This document shows, piece by piece, positions 16,597 to 26,258 of a DNA stretch of 64,000 nucleotides. Each line of letters starts with the position of its first letter. The stretch's first letter is position 1. The notes beneath the pieces were generated by a model. That model was not told the DNA's origin. It made no database searches and worked only from the letters and a program-made list of their open reading frames with translations. The stretch is taken from assembly GCA_016719785.1 (NCBI GenBank), contig JADJYJ010000008.1:1-64000 (forward strand), read 5' to 3'. A program made the translations under genes and the position numbers. This DNA comes from Candidatus Amarolinea dominans (GTDB lineage Bacteria > Chloroflexota > Anaerolineae > SSC4 > Amarolineaceae).

Positions 16597-19404
16597 ATGA
16601 GTCCATTATTCAACCGCCCCCCTGTGTTTTGCCTGATCCTGGGCCTGCTGGCGCTGATACTGCTGGCGCAGCCGACCGTTGCCAGCCCGATAAACGCACC
16701 CCAGGTTCCCAATGTCGCCATCGTGGAGGATGGCTGGACGCTGATCCGAACGGTCAGCGCCGCCAATCCGATGGCTGCCCACTACAACCCTCTGGACGGG
16801 CTGCTCTACTATACCAGGCGCCCGGGGAGCGGCGGCAGCCTGAACCGCATCAACGCGGACGGCACGCTGACTCAAATCGTGACCGCGGATCGCCCGGCCG
16901 CGGCCGTCATTGACCCAACCGATGGCGACATCTTCCTCTCGGAAGACTACGGCGGCAACATCTATCGCAGCGCCTTCGGCAGCACGACGCGCAGCACGTG
17001 GGTGAGCGGTTTTCACAGCGGCGACGATGACCCGGTGGGCATGGCCATCGCACCGGCCGGCTACACCGGCCCCATCGTCAGCCCGGGTCAGGCCCTGGTC
17101 GTTGATCGCGGCAATGCAGGCAGCGATGAAATCTGGCGCTGGTCGCCGGCAACGGCCGAAGGCGAGGTGCAGATCTACACGGACCCAGACGGCGGCGGCG
17201 CCCTGGTTGATCCCGTGGACATTGCGATCAGTGATTCATCTGTCTACTTCGTTGACGCGAAAGGCGCGGCCGATGGCGCCATTTATCGGTTGGATGCCGG
17301 TCCTGTCCTGACCCTGATCGCAACCAATGCCCCCATCGCCGAACCGGTCGGCATTGTCGTTGACCCACTGAATGGCGATCTGCTGGTGCTTGACGCCGCA
17401 ACGGACAAGGTGCTGCGGGTACACCTCAGCGCCGGCGAGGCGATTGGTGATGTCAGTGAGATGATGACCGGCTTTACCGGACTCTCATGGGCGGGGATTG
17501 ACATCTCCTCCGATGGCGCCAGCCTGTTTATCACGGACTACAGCGGCAACCAGGTCTACACCTTTCACCGCGACAACGTGTTCACCTTCGATAAAATTGC
17601 CTTACCTCCCCAGTGGACGGTCGCGCCGCCGCAGCCCGGCGGCATCCCAACCGGCAGCATGATCCAGCGCTACCTGCTGCGCTACTACTACGGCAGCATC
17701 CTGGTCAACCCGCCGCCGCTCATCGTTTCCATCTCCGACACCCTGCCCGCGACGCTGACCTTTCAGAGCGAGATTCACTATCCGGCGATGAGCTTTGGGC
17801 AGGCCGGGCAGACGCTGACCTGGCAGACGCAGCAGCCGGTGGCGCGCGGCGAAGCCGGTCAGATCGAGATCAGCACGCGTGATGACAACCCGCAGTCCGG
17901 CGATGTGCTGACGAACACGGCAGCGCTGCACGCCGGCCCCTACGATCTGTCTGCGCTGACCGTCACGCAGGTGCCCATCGTTGTGCCGTTGCTCGTGTCC
18001 CCTGGCAGCGGTGAGATGTGCGCCGGCGATTACGAGATACACGGGCAAGTGCAGCCCAACATGACCGTCCACTTGCTGCTTGACGGCAACCCCGTCTTGC
18101 AGGTGCAGGCCGATGCCACGGGTCTGTTCTCGGCCACCCAAACCTACAGCGGCGCGGCGCCGATCCTCCTCAGCGCCCAGGCCTGCACGGCCGGCGGGCA
18201 GTGCAGCCCCGTCAGCTCGGCCATCACCCTCGAACCGCCCCTGAGTTTCTGGTGTCCGCAGCACTCGATCTGGGAGGGCACGCCCACGGTTGGCCCGCTG
18301 GCAGGACAACACCTGACCTTCTACTTCCGGGACAACAGCGGGCAATACTCGACGCAGGGTTGGCGCATGCCCGGCATCTACGGCTTCTGGAACACGACGA
18401 TGCATCTGCGCGCCTGCAACTGCCCGCCCGCCTCCGGCACCACCGCGCCGCCCACCAGCGTTTGGATGATCGCCGACGGCGTGCGCTACGACCCGACCGG
18501 CGCCTATCCCGATTTCATCTTTGCGGTCACCGGCGGTGCGCACACCGTGGTCTTCTGGGCGCAGTGCGGTGCCAACCTGGTTTCGTCCTCAGGCCGCATC
18601 CTGATTGACCCGGACGGCTACGTGTTCGACGTGACGCAAGGCTTCGATCCGATCACACCCACCCTGCACGCGGTCGCCGGCGTCACCGTGACGGCTTACG
18701 TGTCGAACACCGCGTGGGGCGGCTGGGTGCCGTGGCCGGCGCACCTGTACAACGACCAGGTCAACCCGCAAGTGACCGGCGCTGATGGCTACTTCGCCTT
18801 CTTCACCCCGCCCGGCTTCTACTACCTGCAGGTGGATGGCAAGGCGGGGTATCAGCCCTGGCGCAGCCCCGTCATCGAGGTGGTGGACGAGATCGTGCAT
18901 GTCAATGTGCCCTACACGCCGCTGCCGCAGACGCCGCTGAGCGCTGTGCTGTTGGCGGCCGCCGGGCCACAGCCGCAGACGGTCACGCTGACGGTGGGCA
19001 GCGCGGTGCAGTGGCTGGCCGAGATAGACGGGCTGGCCCCGCCCGAAGTGTTGATGCAGCAGAACGAAAATCCAAGCCTGCACCCCCTGAGCGCGCTCAA
19101 TCCCATCAGCAACACCCTGGGCTGGGACGGCGGTATGATGGCGCCGGGGCGCATCTACGAGCGCCAGATGAGCGACGTCGGCCTGTTTACCTACACCGAC
19201 GGCCTCGGCCATACCGGCCAGGTCTGCGTCAGCTACGTGGAGGACGTCAACCGTGACGGCGTCGTAGACCTGCTCGACCTGCAGGCGGTCGCCTCCGCCT
19301 GGGGCACGGTCAACCCCACCCTGGACATGGACCAGGACGGCGATGTGGATATCGTGGATGTGATGCTCGTCACCCGCCGCTGGGGATGGAGCTGCCAGGC
19401 ATAA
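16597..19404 (+). CDS. Secreted beta-propeller/DUF11-like protein with a C-terminal dockerin-type domain
   Basis: 935 residues with a strong GGAGGTGA site. The signal peptide is at 1-29 (LILGLLALILLAQPTVAS). Residues about 45-330 carry NHL/SMP-30-like blades (PTDGDIFLSEDYGGNIYRS, DPLNGDLLVLDAATDKVLRV). A DUF11-like segment follows (SISDTLPATLTF), then Ig-like and carboxypeptidase-regulatory-like parts (TGADGYFAFFTPPGFYYLQV). The end has two Ca-binding dockerin repeats, DVNRDGVVDLLDLQAVASAW and DMDQDGDVDIVDVMLV. Dockerins bind cohesins; no cohesin is visible in this window. It is probably an extracellular adhesion or surface protein. Confidence 0.8.
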   Translation: MSPLFNRPPVFCLILGLLALILLAQPTVASPINAPQVPNVAIVEDGWTLIRTVSAANPMAAHYNPLDGLLYYTRRPGSGGSLNRINADGTLTQIVTADRPAAAVIDPTDGDIFLSEDYGGNIYRSAFGSTTRSTWVSGFHSGDDDPVGMAIAPAGYTGPIVSPGQALVVDRGNAGSDEIWRWSPATAEGEVQIYTDPDGGGALVDPVDIAISDSSVYFVDAKGAADGAIYRLDAGPVLTLIATNAPIAEPVGIVVDPLNGDLLVLDAATDKVLRVHLSAGEAIGDVSEMMTGFTGLSWAGIDISSDGASLFITDYSGNQVYTFHRDNVFTFDKIALPPQWTVAPPQPGGIPTGSMIQRYLLRYYYGSILVNPPPLIVSISDTLPATLTFQSEIHYPAMSFGQAGQTLTWQTQQPVARGEAGQIEISTRDDNPQSGDVLTNTAALHAGPYDLSALTVTQVPIVVPLLVSPGSGEMCAGDYEIHGQVQPNMTVHLLLDGNPVLQVQADATGLFSATQTYSGAAPILLSAQACTAGGQCSPVSSAITLEPPLSFWCPQHSIWEGTPTVGPLAGQHLTFYFRDNSGQYSTQGWRMPGIYGFWNTTMHLRACNCPPASGTTAPPTSVWMIADGVRYDPTGAYPDFIFAVTGGAHTVVFWAQCGANLVSSSGRILIDPDGYVFDVTQGFDPITPTLHAVAGVTVTAYVSNTAWGGWVPWPAHLYNDQVNPQVTGADGYFAFFTPPGFYYLQVDGKAGYQPWRSPVIEVVDEIVHVNVPYTPLPQTPLSAVLLAAAGPQPQTVTLTVGSAVQWLAEIDGLAPPEVLMQQNENPSLHPLSALNPISNTLGWDGGMMAPGRIYERQMSDVGLFTYTDGLGHTGQVCVSYVEDVNRDGVVDLLDLQAVASAWGTVNPTLDMDQDGDVDIVDVMLVTRRWGWSCQA

Positions 19405-19424
19405 GATTCGATTTTCGATTTGAT

Positions 19425-19496
19425 ATACTGCAAGCGGGAATAGACTTCACCCTTCCGCCTAAGGGGTCAGGCGCAATTCGTGCCCGCTTGCAGTAT
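19425..19496. repeat. 14-bp inverted repeat in the gap before the secreted nuclease gene
   Basis: ATACTGCAAGCGGG at 19425-19438 pairs exactly with CCCGCTTGCAGTAT at 19483-19496, with a 44-base loop. It lies about 20 bases after the dockerin protein stop and has no T-run, so it may be a processing or REP-like hairpin. A second small hairpin, CCACAGC/GCTGTGG, lies at 19562-19580. The rest of 19405-19682 shows no gene; it ends in a purine-rich leader with repeated AGAAGAGAATAGCC. Confidence 0.7.
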
Positions 19497-19682
19497 GACT
19501 AGACCAATTGCGCCCTTTGGTGGTAAAATGGTCCCGGTGGCGTACCTGGAGAGGTGGACGGCCACAGCTTTCTGCTGTGGTCACACCTGCCAAACACGGC
19601 CACTGAGAATCGTGTAAGAGAATCGAGATTAGAGAAGAGAATAGCCAGAAGAGAATAGCCAGAAGAAAGGAAAGCATCAGCC

Positions 19683-22600
19683 ATGACCCTTCGACGACGA
19701 AGTCTGCGTGTGATCCTGTCACTCCTCCTGCTCACCGCCTTCGTGCTCCCCACTCTCCCCACGGCAGCCGCCCTGCCGCTGGAGACAGCAAATGTCGCCC
19801 CCGCGAACAACACCTACCAGACCCTGCCTTTCGCGCAGGACTGGAGCAACACCAGCCTCATCACCGTCAACGATGACTGGTCGGCCGTGCCCGGCGTGCT
19901 TGGCTACCTGGGCGATTACCTGCCAAGCTCCTCGCCGACCGCGGTTGACCCGCAGACCATCATCACCGACACCACCTTCACCGCGATTGATGTGATTGCC
20001 AACCAGACCAACCCTAGCACCTTGACCAGTGGTGGGGTGGCTGAATTCGAAATCGCCAACCCGGTTGTGGCCCTGCAAGGCTCCGGCACGGCGGACGCGC
20101 CCTTCCTGCTCTTCCACATCAACACGACGGGCCTCAGCAGCATCCAGGTGCAGTACAATCTGCGCGACGTGGATGGGTCCATTGACAACGCGATTCAGCC
20201 GGTTGCGCTGCACTATCGCGTCGGTACCAGCGGCGATTTCACCAACGTGCCGGCCGCGTTCGTGGCCGATGCCACCACCGGCCCCAGCCTGGCCACCCTG
20301 GTGACGCCCATCAACGTGATGCTGCCCGCCGCGGCAGATAATCAACCGCAGGTGCAGTTGCGCGTCATCACTTCCAACGCGGTCGGCAGCGATGAATGGG
20401 TGGGCGTGGACGACTTCTCCGTCACGGCCGGCCCGCCGGCCACCAACCCGGACCTGGCCGCAGTCAAGACCGGTCCGGCCGCGGCCGCGCCCGGCGAGGA
20501 GATCGTCTACGACCTGCAGGCCAACAACATTGGCACCGGCGCCGCGGCCGGCGTGACCATCAGCGATACCCTGCCCGCCGGCTTTGGCTACGTCAGCTTC
20601 AGCAGCTCGACCGCCGTCACCCTGACCGACAGCACGCCGCCCAGCCTGGCCTGGGACGCGGGCGACATTGCCGCGGGCGCGGGCGTCACCATCGCCCTGC
20701 ATGTTACCACCGCAGGCACCGGCACGGTGACCAATACGATGGAAATCACCACGACGACTGCGGGCGACCCGGCGGGCAACAACAGCAGTAGCTGGGAAAC
20801 CACGGTCGGCGCGCCTGAGTTGGTGGTTGACAAGCAGGCCCCGGCCGTCGGCGTGATCGGTGAGTCCCTCACCTACACCCTGATCGTCAACAATCAAGGC
20901 TCGGCCGACGCGGCCAACGTCACGGTGACTGACACTCTGCCCATCAGCACGACTTACGTGTCGGACGATAGCGGCGTGACGCCCACCAATCCGAGCGCAG
21001 GCGTCTATGTCTGGAACCTGGGCACCCTGGCCGCGGCGGGCAGCCGCACCTTCCATGTGACGGCGGCAACCGATGCCGGTATCGCCAACGCCACCAATCT
21101 GATCAACCAGATGACCGCCAGCACCACCACGCCGGGCGATAACCAGGCCGGCAACAGCGACCAGGCAACCACCGGCATGTACCGTCTGGTTTCCATCTAT
21201 GACATTCAGTTCGTGCCCAACCCGGCGCTGAATGGCGATTCGCCATACACCAACCAGACCGTGTGGACCGAGGGCATCGTCACCGCGGAGCCGGGTGAGA
21301 TTGACAACATCAGCCCCAACCGCACCATGGTCATCGAAATGCCGGGCGGCGGGCCCTGGAGTGGCTTGCAGATCTTCAAGTCGGCCGGCATCCCCGCGGC
21401 GCCCGCAGGCACGCACGTGCGCGTCCTCGGCCTGATCAAAGAATACTTCAACATGACCGAGATGGACATGGGCGCGGGCGCCAACGCGTTCCAGATCATC
21501 AGCAGCGGCAACCCTGTGCCCGTCCCGGCGGCCACCACCACCGGCAGCCTGATTACCGCGGCCAGCGCGGAGCAGTGGGAAAGCGTGCTCATCGAATTCC
21601 ACGACGCAGCCGTGGTCAACCCGGCCCTGGGCAGCGGCGAATGGTCGTTCGATGATGGCAGCGGCGTCACCCGCGCCGATGACCTGGGCAACAAGGACGG
21701 CGACATGACCTATGTCCCCGCCGCGACCGATCGCTACCACTTTATCCGTGGCGTCGGCTGGTTCTCCTTCAGCAACTACAAGCTGCAGCCGCGCTACAAC
21801 CCGGACATCGGTCTGGATGTGGACAAACCGACCATTTCCAAGAACGCGCCGGTGCTGGTGGCGCCGGGCGGCCTCTTCACCTACACCGTCACGGTCAAGA
21901 ACGAGTTGGGTTACCCACTGACCGGCCTGGTCATCCAGGATACTGTGCCGGCTGCAACCACCTTCGCCTACGCGCTGGATGGCGGCAGTGAAAGCGGCGG
22001 CGTTGTCACCTGGAACGTCGCCAGCCTGGCCTACTTGAGCACCGTCAACGTGCGCTTTGCCGTGACCGCCACGGCCAGCGTGACGACCGTGATCAACAGC
22101 AGCTACAGCATCAGCGCCACCAACTTCGTGACGCCGACTTACGGCGCGCCGCTGGCGACTGTCGTTGACAGCGCCATGCACATCAGCGCGATTCAGGGCG
22201 GTCGCCATCTCTCGCTGCTCAACGGGCGCACGGTGAGCGGCGTCTCTGGCATCGTCACCGCACTGCGCAGCGACGGCTTCAACCTGCAAGAGCCGGTCAT
22301 CATGGAGGACTCCGATCCGGCCACTTCCGAGGGCATCTTCGTGCGCACCGGCAGCGCGCCCACGGTGCTGGTCGGCCAGTCTGTGCTGGTGAACGGCAAG
22401 GTCGAAGAGTTCCGGCCCGACACCAACAACCTGACCATCACGCGGCTCATCAACCCGACCGTGACCGTGCAGAGCAGCGGCAATCCCCTGCCCGCGGCGA
22501 TCATCATCGGCAGCGGCGGTCGCCAGCCGCCCACGCAGATCATCGAGGATGACGCCAGCAACGTCGAGACCGATGGCGTCTTCGACCCGGACAATGATGG

Positions 22601-24047
22601 CATTGACTTCTACGAAGCGTTGGAAGGCATGTTGGTGCAGGTCAACGACGCGGTGGCGGTGGGGGCAACCACGGCCTTCGGCGAGATCGCGGTGTTGGTG
22701 GACGGCGGCGCGGGCGCGAGTCTGCGCACGCCACGCGGCGGCATCGTCATTCAGGCCAATGACTTCAACCCCGAGCGCGTGATTCTGGACGATGTCATCA
22801 CGCCCAATCCGCCCGATGTCCTCGTGGGTGACTCCTTCCCCGGCGCGATCGTGGGCGTGCTTGATTACGGCTTCGGCAACTTCAAGCTGTTGAACACCGC
22901 GCCGCTGCCCAGCCCGGTGAGCGGCGGCCTGACGCCCGAATCCACCACCATCACGCGCACGGACGATCAGATCACCCTGGCGACCTTCAACGTGGAGAAC
23001 CTGGACCCGACCGACCCGCCGGCCAAGTTCGCCGCGCTGGCCAACCAGATCGTCACCAATCTGGCCGCACCGGACATCCTGGCCGTGGAAGAAGTGCAGG
23101 ACAGCGACGGCCCGGCCAACACCAGTGTGGTGGAGGCCAGCGTCACCTGGGGCTTGCTCATCAGCGCCATTCAGACCGCCGGCGGCCCCACCTATGACTT
23201 CCGCAACGTGGATCCGGTGGACGATCAAGACGGCGGCGAGCCGGGCGGCAATATCCGCGTCGGCTTCCTCTTCCGCGCCGACCGCGGCATCGCGTTCGTG
23301 GATCGGCCCGGCGCCACCTCCACCACGGCCAACGGCGCAGTCATGGGCGGTTCGGGCGTGCAGTTGAACTACAGCCCGGGCCGTATTGACCCGACCAGCG
23401 CGGCCTTCAATTCGAGCCGCAAACCGCTGGCCGCGGAGTTCACCTTCAACGGGCACACCCTGTTCCTGATCGTCAATCACTTCAACTCGAAGAGCGGCGA
23501 CGACCCGCTGTTTGGCTTTGCCCAACCGCCGGTGCTGGTCTCTGAAATTCAGCGCAACCAGCAGGCGCAGATCGTCAACGACTTCGTAGACGCCATCCTG
23601 GCTCTCGACCCCAGCGCCAACATCGTGGCGCTCGGCGACTTCAACGACTTCCAGTTCTCCACGCCGCTGGCAATCCTCAAGGGCGGTGTGCTGACCGATC
23701 TGATCACGGGACTGCCGACGGCTGAGCAGTACAGCTACGTCTACGACGGCAACTCCCAGGTGCTCGATCACATTCTGATCAGCAATCACCTGCTGACCCC
23801 CAACGAGGCCGGGTTTGCCCTGTTCGATGTGGTGCATGCCAACGCGGAGTTCCCGCCCGCGGCCCGCGCCACCGATCACGATCCGTCGCTCGTGCGCTTC
23901 ACCCTGGAGGCGACGCCCGCCAACGTCACCCTGACCAACCTGACGGCCGGCCCGCTCACCTCGCCGCTGGGCTGGCTGGCGCTGGCCGGTCTGCTGGCCC
24001 TGGCCGCGGTGGTCATGCGGCGGCGGGGAGTGGAGAGGGGAGAGTAG
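19683..24047 (+). CDS. Large secreted nuclease-like protein: DUF11 repeats plus endonuclease/exonuclease/phosphatase domain and C-terminal anchor
   Basis: 1454 residues. The signal peptide is at 1-30 (ILSLLLLTAFVLPTLPTAAA). Two DUF11 repeats lie at about 255-375 and 380-495 (EEIVYDLQANNIGTGAAAG, ESLTYTLIVNNQGSADAAN) and a third near 725. OB-like segments of the ExeM/NucH type occur at about 500-690 and 830-1080. The EEP catalytic domain starts ATFNVENLDP near residue 1100 and includes LAVEEVQDSDG, NHFNSKSGDD, ALGDFNDF and the terminal HDPS. A last helix plus RRR (LGWLALAGLLALAAVVMRRR) anchors the protein. It is likely an extracellular DNase or phosphodiesterase. Its 3' end is present twice more downstream. 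Confidence 0.88.
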   Translation: MTLRRRSLRVILSLLLLTAFVLPTLPTAAALPLETANVAPANNTYQTLPFAQDWSNTSLITVNDDWSAVPGVLGYLGDYLPSSSPTAVDPQTIITDTTFTAIDVIANQTNPSTLTSGGVAEFEIANPVVALQGSGTADAPFLLFHINTTGLSSIQVQYNLRDVDGSIDNAIQPVALHYRVGTSGDFTNVPAAFVADATTGPSLATLVTPINVMLPAAADNQPQVQLRVITSNAVGSDEWVGVDDFSVTAGPPATNPDLAAVKTGPAAAAPGEEIVYDLQANNIGTGAAAGVTISDTLPAGFGYVSFSSSTAVTLTDSTPPSLAWDAGDIAAGAGVTIALHVTTAGTGTVTNTMEITTTTAGDPAGNNSSSWETTVGAPELVVDKQAPAVGVIGESLTYTLIVNNQGSADAANVTVTDTLPISTTYVSDDSGVTPTNPSAGVYVWNLGTLAAAGSRTFHVTAATDAGIANATNLINQMTASTTTPGDNQAGNSDQATTGMYRLVSIYDIQFVPNPALNGDSPYTNQTVWTEGIVTAEPGEIDNISPNRTMVIEMPGGGPWSGLQIFKSAGIPAAPAGTHVRVLGLIKEYFNMTEMDMGAGANAFQIISSGNPVPVPAATTTGSLITAASAEQWESVLIEFHDAAVVNPALGSGEWSFDDGSGVTRADDLGNKDGDMTYVPAATDRYHFIRGVGWFSFSNYKLQPRYNPDIGLDVDKPTISKNAPVLVAPGGLFTYTVTVKNELGYPLTGLVIQDTVPAATTFAYALDGGSESGGVVTWNVASLAYLSTVNVRFAVTATASVTTVINSSYSISATNFVTPTYGAPLATVVDSAMHISAIQGGRHLSLLNGRTVSGVSGIVTALRSDGFNLQEPVIMEDSDPATSEGIFVRTGSAPTVLVGQSVLVNGKVEEFRPDTNNLTITRLINPTVTVQSSGNPLPAAIIIGSGGRQPPTQIIEDDASNVETDGVFDPDNDGIDFYEALEGMLVQVNDAVAVGATTAFGEIAVLVDGGAGASLRTPRGGIVIQANDFNPERVILDDVITPNPPDVLVGDSFPGAIVGVLDYGFGNFKLLNTAPLPSPVSGGLTPESTTITRTDDQITLATFNVENLDPTDPPAKFAALANQIVTNLAAPDILAVEEVQDSDGPANTSVVEASVTWGLLISAIQTAGGPTYDFRNVDPVDDQDGGEPGGNIRVGFLFRADRGIAFVDRPGATSTTANGAVMGGSGVQLNYSPGRIDPTSAAFNSSRKPLAAEFTFNGHTLFLIVNHFNSKSGDDPLFGFAQPPVLVSEIQRNQQAQIVNDFVDAILALDPSANIVALGDFNDFQFSTPLAILKGGVLTDLITGLPTAEQYSYVYDGNSQVLDHILISNHLLTPNEAGFALFDVVHANAEFPPAARATDHDPSLVRFTLEATPANVTLTNLTAGPLTSPLGWLALAGLLALAAVVMRRRGVERGE

Positions 24048-24180
24048 AGACCGGAGAGTAGAGACCGGAGAGTAGAGACCGGAGAGTAGAGACCGGAGAG
24101 TAGAGACCGGAGACTGGAGATTGGAGACTGGGGATCGGAAAACTCCCCCTTCCACAAAACCCAATCTCCGGTCTCCGATC
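24039..24180. repeat. 14-bp minisatellite and hairpin after the nuclease gene
   Basis: Five tandem copies of a 14-mer (GAGAGTAGAGACCG) start at the nuclease stop codon. They run into a GGAGACTGGAGATTGG segment that pairs with CCAATCTCCGGTCTCC near 24160-24175. A near-identical block follows the third nuclease fragment at 28241-28400. It could act as a terminator-like hairpin, but no clean T-run is present. Confidence 0.85.
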
Positions 24181-24828
24181 TCAGATCTCCTCCCTGACCC
24201 CATGCCGCAGCACCGTCTTCAGCTTCGCCGGGTCGGTGCGGCGCGGATCGCCCAGGTAGATCTCGTGGTGTTTGCCGGTCATGCGATAGCCGTTCTCAGC
24301 GGCCCACCGGTGCATCCGCTCGACGGTCGCCGGTTCCGTGGCGTAGGGGCCGATGTGCATGGTCTGCACGCAGAGGCCCTCGCGAAACGACTCCAGCCGC
24401 AGCCGGGCGAGCGCGGGGTTGGGCCGCTTCCTGGCCGCCTGCGCCACCGCCTCGGCGAACATGGCTGGCGTGATGTGGTCGGGCTGCATGATCATCAGCG
24501 TGTAGACCCACCGGTCCGTGAAGGCCTCCCAGGCGGTGGAGATGTCGAATTCTTCGCCCTCCACCCACCATAGCCCTTCCAATGCCATCACCGGGTAGTC
24601 AATCGGGTCCTCTTTGCGCAGCTTCGACATGAACTTGAGGGTGTAGGCTGTGCTGTAGAGCGCGCCCGCCGCCGCCTCGAAGCCCGGGGACGTGCCCGGC
24701 GCCTGCCCCGGCTCGATGCGGCCGTCAATCATCAGGAACTTAAGCTCCGGCACATCCACCAACACGACCTTGTTGGCGGATGGCGCGTACAGATGTTTCC
24801 ACTGCTGGCGCAAGTCTAGCATCGTCAT
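24181..24828 (-). CDS. GyrI-like small-molecule-binding domain protein
   Basis: 215 residues, with GGAGGT eight bases before the ATG at 24828. The pattern LVDVPELKFLMIDGRIEPGQ, ALEGLWWVEGEE, QTMHIGPYATEPATVERMH and HHEIYLGDPRRTDPAKLKTV is that of stand-alone GyrI-like (SOUL/AraC effector-binding fold) proteins, some of which hydrolyse or bind hydrophobic toxic compounds. No DNA-binding domain is attached. It starts an inserted block between the full nuclease gene and its second 3' copy. Confidence 0.9.
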   Translation of the reverse strand: MTMLDLRQQWKHLYAPSANKVVLVDVPELKFLMIDGRIEPGQAPGTSPGFEAAAGALYSTAYTLKFMSKLRKEDPIDYPVMALEGLWWVEGEEFDISTAWEAFTDRWVYTLMIMQPDHITPAMFAEAVAQAARKRPNPALARLRLESFREGLCVQTMHIGPYATEPATVERMHRWAAENGYRMTGKHHEIYLGDPRRTDPAKLKTVLRHGVREEI

Positions 24829-25049
24829 GGTGAATTACCTCCTGGGGCGCCATCTGGCCGTATTGTGCCACGGCGCCCAGAACGTAGCCAGCGGGTGGCG
24901 TTTGATCAGAGTGGTCCTATGTGCAGTCATCGCTCCTACTCGCTTTTGTGGTGAGTTGAAGAAGATTCGGCCCTGGCAATCCGGAATCGAGGCTGTGCGA
25001 AGCCTCCTTATGGGATTAGCCGGTCGTGCTCGGAGTCCAGAGAAACCGG

Positions 25050-25256
25050 CTAAAGCCTCGAATCCAGCTTCAGGAATTCCAACACTTTCGCCCACGCGTC
25101 TGCGTTTGCTGCGGCCGTGGCTTGCGGCGTGCCACCGAGCAGGATCGTCCCGCTGTTGATGGCGGTCGTCGGCAGGTTGGGCAGAGCCAGCCCGTGGCCG
25201 GCATCGTCGTAAGCCAGGTGCTCGTGGCGATAGGGGATAAACCAGGAGGGTGTCAT
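25050..25256 (-). pseudogene. C-terminal fragment of a BAAT/dienelactone-type alpha/beta hydrolase
   Basis: 68 residues: MTPSWFIPYRHEHLAYDDAG, then HGLALPNLPTT and ADAWAKVLEFLK. The segment around DAGHG, with its histidine, and the following PYLPTT-like stretch match the C-terminal end of acyl-CoA thioesterase/BAAT hydrolases. The nucleophile and most of the fold are missing, so it cannot be active. Its ATG overlaps the stop of the preceding nucleotidyltransferase gene (ATGA), which probably marks the junction of a rearrangement. Nothing else was recognised between 24829 and 25049. Confidence 0.6.
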
Positions 25257-26014
25257 GCCTCGAAAGGCGTGTCGGGGGTGTATTTGACCGCAGAAGGGAC
25301 CAATTGAGGTAAGCTGGGAGTCTGGGACGGCTCTTGACCAACGATATGATCGAAAATCTGAGTCGCGCAGTCGGCGCACACGGCTTTGACGGCCTGCCAT
25401 TCATGCCAGCGCGCATCGAGATTCTTGTACTCGCTCAGGTTGAGTTCTTCGAGGTCATACGGCAGCGGATTGGCGAGCTGAATCTGTAACTGCTGCAAGG
25501 CCGATTCTTCGTTTGGCTGAGGATAAAGCGCATCGAAAGGCCGCAGGGCCTCGATCATTTTCTCCACGCCCATGTGATCGGCCAACGCGACAAAATCGAG
25601 ATAATCGCGCGTGGCATTGCGGCGCAGGATCAGTACAGCCTTGATCCGCAGCATTTCGGCTTCCGTCGGCAGGGTGATCTTCTCGCCCCGATACTCGATC
25701 CGGGTCGTTTCCAACGGCTCACTTCGGATCAATTGCCTCACGCCGGTTTCGATACCATCCAGGTTGCCGAGAATCTGGATCGGCCGCTTGACGCGGGCCG
25801 TCTTCCAGCCAGCGACCGATTCCAGTTCGGCCAGCACCTGGTCGAAGCGCTGCCGGAGATCGGTCAGCACGTGATCGGCATCGGTAGACAGGCGATGCTG
25901 CGCGTACACCGACGCGGCGCTTCCGCCGACCAGCACAGCGCCTGGCAAGATGCGCTGCAAATGCGCGGCAGAAGCGAGGACTTGCTCCCAATCAGGCAAG
26001 ATATCGCTCGGCAT
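25253..26014 (-). CDS. AbiEii-like nucleotidyltransferase
   Basis: 253 residues from 26014, where GGAGA precedes the ATG; the longer frame to 26104 overlaps the upstream gene fully and is less likely. LVGGSAASVYAQHRLSTDAD near residues 27-46 is the GG...R.T.D.D core of the AbiEii/DUF1814 nucleotidyltransferase group. RIKAVLILRRNATRDYLDFV, with its downstream RxxKDxxD-like motif (here NATRDYLD), is also usual. AbiEii proteins are toxins in abortive-infection type IV TA systems, normally paired with the AbiEi antitoxin. Here the upstream partner is a 73-residue protein overlapping by 23 bases, not an AbiEi. Confidence 0.8.
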   Translation of the reverse strand: MPSDILPDWEQVLASAAHLQRILPGAVLVGGSAASVYAQHRLSTDADHVLTDLRQRFDQVLAELESVAGWKTARVKRPIQILGNLDGIETGVRQLIRSEPLETTRIEYRGEKITLPTEAEMLRIKAVLILRRNATRDYLDFVALADHMGVEKMIEALRPFDALYPQPNEESALQQLQIQLANPLPYDLEELNLSEYKNLDARWHEWQAVKAVCADCATQIFDHIVGQEPSQTPSLPQLVPSAVKYTPDTPFEA

Positions 26015-26213
26015 ATTGTCTCCAGAAATGATAACGTTGCGCATATGGATCAGCGACTTGCGGCTGGCACACCCGCAGTATTTTTTCCAGCACAGTGCGG
26101 TCATCGAGAGCGGCCCGACGCAGTTCGGCCCAGTCCCGCCGCTTGCCGCGCGCGATCACGTCGTCAATGGCGGCCAGGGTGAATTGCTGATGGGTGAGAT
26201 GCCGATGTAACAT
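25992..26213 (-). CDS. Small 73-residue partner of the AbiEii-like gene
   Basis: MLHRHLTHQQFTLAAIDDVI to RYHFWRQYAERYLA. It is predicted helical, charged and soluble. It overlaps the downstream nucleotidyltransferase start by 23 bases, a sign of translational coupling and of a gene pair. No ribosome site is evident and I do not know the family. In position it would take the antitoxin place of a toxin-antitoxin pair. That is inference only. Confidence 0.6.
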   Translation of the reverse strand: MLHRHLTHQQFTLAAIDDVIARGKRRDWAELRRAALDDRTVLEKILRVCQPQVADPYAQRYHFWRQYAERYLA

Positions 26214-26258
26214 GATGTAATTCTACCATCGAATACAGCATTGTGCCAACCTGAAATC

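Noticed and set aside
19562..19620. Riboswitch before the nuclease gene
   Set aside because: A small hairpin (CCACAGC/GCTGTGG) is present, but no consensus of a known riboswitch class could be matched.
19719..24203. Giant minus-strand ORF of 1494 codons
   Set aside because: It is the antisense shadow of the secreted nuclease. It is Arg/Gly/His/Val-rich and shows no domain; the plus-strand frame has a signal peptide and known motifs.
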